Program-made: the position numbers and the translations under genes
The notes under the pieces: generated by a model
What the model saw: only the letters and a program-made list of their open reading frames with translations
Told to the model about the DNA's origin: nothing
Database searches by the model: none
Shown here: positions 57,585-64,000 of the stretch, in pieces
How the letters are laid out: every line of letters starts with the position of its first letter
How positions within the stretch are numbered: the first letter of the stretch is position 1
DNA from: Gonocerus acuteangulatus
Lineage: Eukaryota > Arthropoda > Insecta > Hemiptera > Coreidae
Length of the DNA: 64,000 nt
Assembly: GCA_946811695.1 (NCBI GenBank)
Contig: OX328123.1
Coordinates: 41,075,764-41,139,763, forward strand
Direction of reading: 5' to 3'

Positions 57585-57690
57585 TCTATATTTATGACGT
57601 TTCAGCTACTCATTGGTAGCCTTCGTCAGCACTGAAAGTGCCGGGAGGCAGAGGAGGACCAAAGTTGACAGTTCCATCTTTACTTTCAAG
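57585..57690 (-). mobile_element. Short insert with hammerhead-like core
   Basis: About 100 bp between two R copies. It carries the motif at 57599-57629 and a stretch AAAGTGCCGGGAGGCAGAGG. Too short to classify. Confidence 0.4.
57599..57629 (-). ncRNA. Hammerhead-ribozyme-like core (locus 2)
   Basis: Read on the minus strand: CTGACGA, a 6-bp stem (GGCTAC / GTAGCT, one G-U pair, loop CAATGA), then GAAACGTC. The stem II sequence differs from loci 1 and 3 but pairing is kept. Stems I and III are not evident in the short insert. Confidence 0.42.
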
Positions 57691-58742
57691 AAAGCCCGAC
57701 TCGCAGGAACTGCGTCATCTTAGCGCGGTTACATATCGAAGAAATGGAATAGATTAACATCACAAATCACAGGAAACTGACAGTAGCCAACTTTCACAGA
57801 AGCGGATAATTCTTAATCTGTATAAGTCAATACAATTATGTACTGAAAACGTACTTACTCTTTGACTACTGCTGAAAAGGCTCTATTATAAACAACCAAA
57901 AATTCTTTGTAATTTTAAGTATCTTGTTTTATTAGCAAATTCGTTTTACTGTTATAACCAACGGTAAATATGTGCTTCATGGCGAATAAAATTCCATTCT
58001 GTCGTGGGTTAAATCTTTCTATAAAATAATAAATAACGATAACTTCAGCTGGAGGCTATGAGGAAGGTTATAAGACAGGAGAATTCAAAACAAACTACGT
58101 CATCATGATAAGCCACAGCCATCTTGATTACCACAGCCACTCCAGACTTATTATTACTAATACCTTTCACCGTTTCTTAGCTTATTTTACTACTATACTA
58201 ATTTTACTGATAATGCAATTTAAAACAAGAAACAAACATTTAAAAAGTGACATAAACAAAGAGAAAAACCCTTTCAAAACAACAAAACAAACACTTTTTA
58301 AGTTTTAAGCGCTTATATCTCTGATTGACGTTGCCCCATCGAATATTGCTTCAGAACCATTTTTGTAGAGAATTTAGTAAGCATTCGAATGGTCACCTTC
58401 CACTTATCACGATTTTCCAACCGTTATCGAGATATTTACGAAAAATGTATGAAGATCCGAAAACTTTTCATGTCTATTAATAAAATAATTTTTTTCGCAT
58501 ACTTCCTTAAATCCAAATATAACCAAAATTTAAACATCTTAGTTGGGATTAATTTCCAAGTTGTAGAAAATATTTCAATTGAATCCCGCGATTTTAAGTA
58601 CTCACAAATATATAATGACTTACTAAAACATTGATTCCACTTTTCTCAGGAACGGTTACAGACATCGCCTTAAAAATGGTTTCATTCGTTTTCTTATGTC
58701 AAGAAACGTATAAAACAAGTACCTGCAAGCATATAAACTCAA
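57691..58742 (+). mobile_element. R-family element subtype B, left portion
   Basis: Starts AAAGCCCGACTCGCAGGAAC...CTTAGCGCGGTTAC and matches the full-length minus-strand copy at 1257-2670 (e.g. ACTGACAGTAGCCAACTT, CACAGCCATCTTGATTACC). It is cut short where the next R copy begins. Confidence 0.78.
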
Positions 58743-60389
58743 AAAAAAAAGTCCGACTCGCAGGAACTGCATCATCTTAGCGCGGTTCCGTTCATATCCC
58801 TAGTCTAATTTGGAAAGATTAAAATAGAAGCAGTTATTATTTTGGTTCCACCAGTCTTTTTTTTTTAATTAATTATTATAATGGCATGTCAACCCTTAAG
58901 GTCACTAACGCCATTCCTGTGAGTAGTAAAGTCTTGAAAGGTCATGATTTACAATCTTACCTGGAAGGGTCGGCTGCACTAGAAACGGACCCGCTAGTGA
59001 CAAGGTCTTGGAAATCTATATTTCTAACAATAAATTGTTTTTGTTATTTTACTTAACCAGTTTTATTGTCAAATACATTATCCAACTATAAACAATTAAA
59101 AACTAACAAGAAATAAAACAGACAAAAAGAACCATTGGAATAAACGAAATCAATTAATTTAAAGCTTTAAGCACTTATTTCTCCGATTGACATCGCCTAA
59201 TTAAAACTTTCTTCAGAACCTTTTTTGTAGAGCAATTAGTAAGCTTCCGAATGGTAATCTTCCGCTTCACAAGATTGTCAACAGTTTTCGAGATACTAAC
59301 AAAATTATACAACGTTACCAAAACTTTTTTTGTCTGTTAATAAAATATTTTATTCTAACCCTTCCTTTACTCTAAACGTAACAAAAATTTCAACATATTA
59401 GTGTTGATGAAATTCGAACATGCAGAAAATGTTTCAACTGTATCCCAAAATCAAAGACAAAGAACCCTCCCTAGGAAGGACGCTAGGCAGTTGAAAAGCT
59501 ATATCTTGGAAATCCATATCTCTAACATTAAATTGTTTTTCTTATTTTTCTTAACCTGTTTTATTTTCAAATACATTATCCAACTATAAGCAATTAAAAA
59601 ATAACAAGGAATAAAAAACAGACAAAAGGAACAGTTCGAATAAGCGAAATCAATTACTTTAAAGTTTTAGGCTCTTATTTCTCCGATTGACATCGCCTAA
59701 TCAAAATTTTCATTAGGACCTTTTTTTTAGTGTATTTAATAAGCTTTCTAATGGTATTCTTCCGTTTACCAAGATTCTCAACCTTTTTCGAGATATTTAG
59801 GAAAGTAAACAAAGTTACTAAAACTTTTTATGTCTGTTAATAAAATATTTTATTCTAACCCATCCTTAACTCCAAACGTAACCAAAATTTCAACATATTA
59901 GTTTTGATGAAAGTAGAACATGCAGAAAATGTTTCAACTGAATCCCATGATTCTAAGTACCCAAACCAAAAACGGTATTCAAAAACTATTTTTCCAATTT
60001 TCTCGAAAACGGTTAAAGCTATCGCCTTGAAAATGGTTTCATTCGTTTTCCTAGCCCAGGAAACATATAAAACGAGTACTTACAAGCTTATGAACTCAAA
60101 AACGTAAGCGTTACGATTTTTTTGCGCGAACTTCGCCCCAAACGCCATCTTCCAGTAGGCGGATTTTGCTGGTTAACGAACTTGACCTTTCAAATTAGAC
60201 GAAAGATTTTTGTACCAAATTTCATCAAAATCGGACCATTCGTCTGGGAGCTACAGAGCGAACAGACAAATATATATATAGTGTAGATGGAGATAGTTAG
60301 CCGCTGTAGAGATACGAAGACAGGTATAGTTGGGATTCGGCTAGGAGAAAAAACGTCAGACTTTCAAAAAGGAAATCTGTATTTTGGAC

Positions 60390-60421
60390 GTTTCGACTGC
60401 AACGATGGCAGCCTTCTTCAG
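60390..60421 (-). ncRNA. Hammerhead-ribozyme-like core (locus 3, left arm)
   Basis: Mirror copy of 60558-60592: on the minus strand CTGAAGA, stem II, GAAACGTCC. Confidence 0.42.
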
Positions 60422-60557
60422 CTAAAAAATATATACAACTTATAAGTAAAGAAATTGTACAACTAGTAAACACACTATTACTAGTTGTACAACTAGTAAA
60501 CACTATTACTTACTAGTTGTACAATTTCTTTACTTATAAGTTGTATATATTTTTTAG

Positions 60558-60592
60558 CTGAAGAAGGCTGCCATCGTTGCAGTCGAAACGTC
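60558..60592 (+). ncRNA. Hammerhead-ribozyme-like core (locus 3, right arm)
   Basis: CTGAAGA, stem II (GGCTGC / GCAGTC with a loop CATCGTT), GAAACGTC. Downstream, GACGTT at about 60622 can pair with ACGTC to form a possible stem III with a 29-nt loop, leaving GUU as a potential NUH cleavage triplet. A matching stem I was not found, so the call is a candidate only. Confidence 0.45.
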
Positions 60593-60832
60593 CAAAATAC
60601 AGATTTCCTTTTTGAAAGTCTGACGTTTTTTCTCCTAGCCGAATCCCAACTATACCTGTCTTCGTAAATATATATATATATATATATATATACAAATTTG
60701 AACCACCGTTATTTTCGGTCTCTAGGGGTTCTGAAACGCGAAATTTTCTAGTCAGCACTTCCGGATTGTTTCATTGTATCAACCTTATAAGCGGGGTTCC
60801 TCCCTATAGGGGAGGGAGGAACCGCGCTAAAA

Positions 60833-61011
60833 CGTAAGTGTTACGATTTTTTTGCGCGAATTTCGCCCCAAACACTATCTTCTAGTGGGCGGATTCTGCT
60901 GGTTAACGAACTTGACCTTTCAAATTAGACGACAGATTTTTATACTAAATTTCGTTAAAATCGGACCATTTTTGAGCTTGCTAGAGCGCGAACAGACAAG
61001 CATATATATAA

Positions 61012-61072
<61 letters not shown>

Positions 61073-61209
61073 AATTTGGGCCACCTATATTTTCGTGATC
61101 TATAGGGTCTGAAACGTGAAAGTTTCTAGTCGGCACTTCCGGATTGCGTCATGAGGTCAACCTCATAAGCGGGTTCTCCCTATGGAGATAGGGAGTAACC
61201 GCGCTAAAA
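60833..61209 (+). mobile_element. R-family 3' fragment
   Basis: Starts AACGTAAGTGTTACGATTTT, includes the conserved tract with GGCGGATTCTGCTGG and GAACAGACAAGC, a (TA)n array (61005-61070), and a degenerate hairpin end (GGTTCTCCCTATGGAGATAG, GCGCTAAAA). Confidence 0.78.
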
Positions 61210-61218
61210 CTAGGTACT

Positions 61219-61560
61219 TTTTTTTTTTTTTTTTTAATTTACATTTTAACCCCCTTTAAAGTCTCTGCCTTATTTATTATTAATTTTAAAATTGCCTTAA
61301 TTTGCAATTTTTTTCATTAATAATAGTTGGCTTCTGAATAAAACACTATTTTTGGGCAATGATGTTTTGCACCTTTCCCCTATGCGCAGTACCTGGTGTT
61401 CCAAGGTATGTTCAGGAAACACAAGCTTACCTTCTTATCAACCTCAAAGCTACATTATAGCAAAATTTCAGGGTGCATAAAACACTTCATGGAAAGTGCG
61501 TTACCAGCTCTCCGACTATTAGAAACAGTGGCAACCTGCAGATAACCCAGCCATAACAGC
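61219..61560 (-). repeat. SINE family 2, copy 2
   Basis: A poly-T at 61219-61236 is the poly(A) tail on the minus strand. The body matches 34105-34534 in reverse complement over about 300 bp (TTGGCTTCTGAATAAAACAC, CCTATGCGCAGTACCTGGTG), and then diverges near its 5' end. Confidence 0.75.
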
Positions 61561-62027
61561 AAATTCGTCGTAAAAAAAAAATAGAAACCGAATAGTTAAA
61601 AATAAATGAAATTCAATTTAAACAAGAAACATTAAACTTAACACTGCACTAAGAATATCAAGAAATATTGATTTAATTATAATGTAGATGATCATGTAAT
61701 TGTATTTATAATATGAATTATGATATAATTATAGTGAAGAGATAGTTGACCAGTTGATTGGGGTTTGGTCATTGTTTAAATAAAACTACATTTCATAACT
61801 GTTGGAATTCAGAAATTCATTGAAAGGTTTATAAAGCTGTTTTTATTTATTTATTTTTTCACCTGTGTATAATTGATTTGATCAAGCCATATTAATAGAA
61901 ATGTAATATACTTTCCTTTTTAACAGTTAAAAATACAATTTATATTTTGCTCACAGAATTTCATTCTTTTAAATTTTAAAACACAATAGGTTATGGGCAC
62001 AATTAATTAATCGTGCTAAAAGTGAAC
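61561..62027. other. AT-rich sequence, nothing recognised
   Basis: No gene or repeat identified. Confidence 0.4.
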
Positions 62028-62151
62028 TTTTTAGCACTTTCCTCCGAAGGAAAGTAGCTATTGAGGTTGCACTCATGACAGAATTTTTGAAAAATTTCTT
62101 CGAATCTTTATCGATCCTACCTAGTAGAGACCGAAAATGACCCCAGTTAAA

Positions 62152-62230
<79 letters not shown>

Positions 62231-62242
62231 TATATATATATA
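62028..62242 (-). mobile_element. Divergent R-related 3' end with (TA)n array
   Basis: TTTTTAGCACTTTCCTCCGA then a hairpin, ACCTAGTAGAGACCGAAAAT and a TA array (62157-62242) follow the same order as other R 3' ends but with a different terminal hairpin (TAGCACTTTCC / GGAAAGTAGCTA). The array is joined directly to the LINE that follows. Confidence 0.6.
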
Positions 62243-62375
62243 CCAGTTCAGTTCTAGACACGGTCGAGGAAGGTTGTCTCCTAAGCGCTCTCCGCCGCAG
62301 GTAGTGTTGTAAAGTTTATAGCACCCTCTCCGGTGGTCGGTCTTTCTCCGGGTCGGCTTTTCGGCATGCACAAAG

Positions 62376-63395
62376 ATGGAGGAATGTGAATTGTTGCTAG
62401 GTAGTGCTCTTACCTGTTTAAACGATATTGCAGAGTTTCCAACGCTCCGAAAGGACTTAAAACAGTCAGTTTTCAAAGCTATTTCTTCAATTCAAAAGGT
62501 AAATCAAATTATAAAAGAAAAGTGTGATGTTAAAACCCACGAAGAATCTTTATTATCGCAACCTAAACAGCTTAATTCTAAAACTACATCTTATGCTAAA
62601 ATTAAAAAAAAAAATCCTGCAAACATTAAACCAAACCATAAAATTATAATAAAAAACAATGTACTCAACTCGTCAGCGGAAGAAACTAAAAAAGCATTTA
62701 AATCGGCAATAAACCCTAGAGCTCTCAGAATAGGTATTACTAATTTAATAAATACCAAGAAAGGACACATTATAGTTGAATATGATAAAAAGGAAGACAT
62801 AGAAAAAATCACAAACCATTTAAAAAATAATCAAGATAATAACTTAATACCAACTGAGATAACAAAGTTTCGACCCAGAATTATCATTAAAAATCTGCCT
62901 GAAGAAATCAACTCCGAAAATCTCCTTTCTACGATAAAAGAACAAAATGAAGACATCGATATGAAAGAAAACACAAAAGTTATTAACATTTTTAATGTAC
63001 GTGTGAATCCAAAGAAGAAACACGCAATACTAGAAGTCGATGCTGACGTTAGAATGAAACTCCTAAATAGAAAACTAAAACTCTACTACAACATTTGCTA
63101 TGCGGAGGACTACCTGAGTGTAAGGCGGTGCACGAATTGTTGCAAGTTGCATCACACCAAGAAGGAATGCAAGATGGATCAGCCAACATGCCCTATTTGC
63201 TCCTTGGATCACCACATGAAGGACTGCACGAAGAAGGAAGGCACCAAGGAACATCGATGCATTAACTGCAAGATGTTCAATCAACACTGCAAACCACATC
63301 AAAGAGTCAACGAAAACCACGTAGCACTAGACAAGGTATGCTCCTCTTACAAATATGCTCTACAGAAGCTCATATTAAACACTCAATATACATGA
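62376..63395 (+). CDS. ORF1 (gag-like) of the R1-like LINE
   Basis: 339 residues. An N-terminal helical region is followed by lysine-rich sequence, an RNA-recognition-like region with KKGHIIVEYDKKEDIEKIT (about residues 128-146), and three C-terminal Cys/His units: C252/C255/H260/C265, C272/C275/H279/C284, and C295/C298/.../H315/C322. This is the layout of ORF1 nucleic-acid-binding proteins of Jockey/I/R1-type LINEs, which coat the element RNA. The first ATG at 62376 lies 130 bases into the leader and gives the longest frame. Confidence 0.85.
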   Translation: MEECELLLGSALTCLNDIAEFPTLRKDLKQSVFKAISSIQKVNQIIKEKCDVKTHEESLLSQPKQLNSKTTSYAKIKKKNPANIKPNHKIIIKNNVLNSSAEETKKAFKSAINPRALRIGITNLINTKKGHIIVEYDKKEDIEKITNHLKNNQDNNLIPTEITKFRPRIIIKNLPEEINSENLLSTIKEQNEDIDMKENTKVINIFNVRVNPKKKHAILEVDADVRMKLLNRKLKLYYNICYAEDYLSVRRCTNCCKLHHTKKECKMDQPTCPICSLDHHMKDCTKKEGTKEHRCINCKMFNQHCKPHQRVNENHVALDKVCSSYKYALQKLILNTQYT

Positions 63396-63669
63396 AAATG
63401 CAAGTTTTAATGTTTATTCAAAATTCTTTATTTCATAAATCTTCTCTGATAATTTACAATTTTAGAGGAAGCTTCTGTAGATAATTAGATCTCCCGTTGT
63501 ATGTCCATTGCAGTAAGTACTTGAAAGGAAATAAACTATCTCGAGGGATAAATCTTTGCTATATAATAAGGAATAAGGTGAACTTTATTAGTAACAATAT
63601 GAGGCAGGGTATAGAGATAGGAGAATTAAAGAACAACCAAATAAACCAAAAAGATAAAGCAAAGCCACC

Positions 63670-64000
63670 ATGACTAGTCAGAACCACTCTAGAAGCAAAC
63701 TTGAGCTTTTACAATTAAATACCAAGCACTCCTATAAATCAACTGTTCTATTAACGGAAATCATTGAGAGAAAAAATATTGACATCGCAATAATTCAAGA
63801 ACCTTATATTTATAACAAATCTGCTGGTATTAAAAAGTTTAGAATTTTCGATGGTATTGGAAATAAACCAAGAGCAAGAATAATCATAACAAATCCTGAA
63901 ATAGATGTAATAATATTACATAAATTTTTGGATGAAGATTTTATAACAATTCAAATAAAATACAATAACTTTAGTTGCATTGTTATAAGCGCGTACCTAG
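63670..64000 (+). CDS. ORF2, apurinic-type endonuclease domain (partial, cut by window end)
   Basis: ATG at 63670 opens a frame that runs to the window end (110 residues). It includes LQLNTKHSYKSTVLLTEII, IDIAIIQEPYIYNKSAGI, and a late CIVISAYL. The LQxN...H, IQEPY and SAY motifs belong to the apurinic/apyrimidinic-like endonuclease at the N-terminus of ORF2 in R1- and Jockey-related LINEs (Asn, then Glu of the active site). The reverse transcriptase would lie downstream, outside the window. The 274-base gap after ORF1 holds no frame of its own. Confidence 0.85.
   Translation, partial: MTSQNHSRSKLELLQLNTKHSYKSTVLLTEIIERKNIDIAIIQEPYIYNKSAGIKKFRIFDGIGNKPRARIIITNPEIDVIILHKFLDEDFITIQIKYNNFSCIVISAYL

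Larger units (their letters stand above)
60281..60668. mobile_element. Palindromic insertion carrying two inverted hammerhead-like cores
   Basis: The left arm (ACAGGTATAGTTGGGATTCG, CTCAGC-type core) and the right arm (its complement, ending CCAACTATACCTGTCTTCG) meet near 60480 at partly repeated ACTAGTTGTACAA motifs. TA dinucleotides lie on both sides, so insertion was into the R element's (TA)n array. The inverted head-to-head layout and target choice are reminiscent of Penelope-like elements, but no protein-coding part remains. Confidence 0.55.
58743..60832 (+). mobile_element. R-family element subtype A, with nested palindromic insertion
   Basis: Both ends are present: AAAAGTCCGACTCGCAGGAA on the left and GGGAGGAACCGCGCTAAAA on the right. 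The body has additional block copies. At the TA array (60270-60680) a palindromic insert of about 390 bp interrupts it. Confidence 0.8.
62243..64000 (+). mobile_element. R1-like non-LTR retrotransposon, 5' end (continues past the window)
   Basis: Leader from about 62243 (ACCAGTTCAGTTCTAGACAC), ORF1 at 62376-63395, then ORF2 from 63670 to the window end. Both frames are open, so the copy may be recent. The 5' end follows a (TA)n array without any spacer. Confidence 0.8.

Overview
The window reads as nuclear DNA of an arthropod, probably an insect. It is AT-rich, has GT-AG introns, a TATA plus TCAKTY-type core promoter, tRNA- and 5S-derived SINEs, several clades of non-LTR retrotransposon, a Tc3-like and a pogo-like transposon, hAT MITEs, and long (TA)n arrays. 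There is no bacterial or organellar signature. No species name can be supported from the sequence alone.

Left half (1-33.6 kb). One host gene runs along the plus strand: the C-terminal half of an SV2/SVOP-like major facilitator transporter. Six exons with matching phases can be recognised (946-1097, 16496-16631, 19844-19958, 28632-28788, 32763-32890, 33463-33542), ending in a stop and an AATAAA signal. Its introns, up to about 15 kb, are packed with mobile DNA. The commonest is a family here called R. One R end carries CTTAGCGCGGTTCCG, the other carries a hairpin plus GGAACCGCGCTAA, and a (TA)n array lies inside. Other residents are a CR1-like LINE split by R copies, RTE-, I- and R1-like LINE pieces, a Tc3-like and a pogo-like remnant, two tRNA-SINE families, a 5S-SINE, hAT MITEs, a fold-back MITE, and insertions with hammerhead-ribozyme-like cores.

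Centre (36.7-56 kb). This is the most unusual part. An intact 1232-residue family-B DNA polymerase fused to zinc fingers and an endonuclease-VII-like nuclease lies on the plus strand (37291-40989), behind a recognisable Pol II promoter. A near-identical copy, truncated at its N-terminus, lies on the minus strand (53611-55948). They form the outer arms of one roughly 17.3-kb inverted repeat (38652-55948, centre near 47.3 kb). Between them are two polymerase-less 3.58-kb units and three palindromic junctions. Each junction has arms of at least 1 kb around the same 48-nt non-palindromic loop. The loop at 43.7 kb is inverted relative to the loops at 47.3 and 50.9 kb. The layout resembles an integrated, partly deleted concatemer of a linear element with hairpin-type or long inverted termini.

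Right end (56-64 kb). More R copies, a palindromic ribozyme-like insertion, a SINE, and the 5' end of an R1-like non-LTR retrotransposon follow. That LINE has a complete ORF1 and the start of its endonuclease ORF, and its 5' end abuts a (TA)n array.
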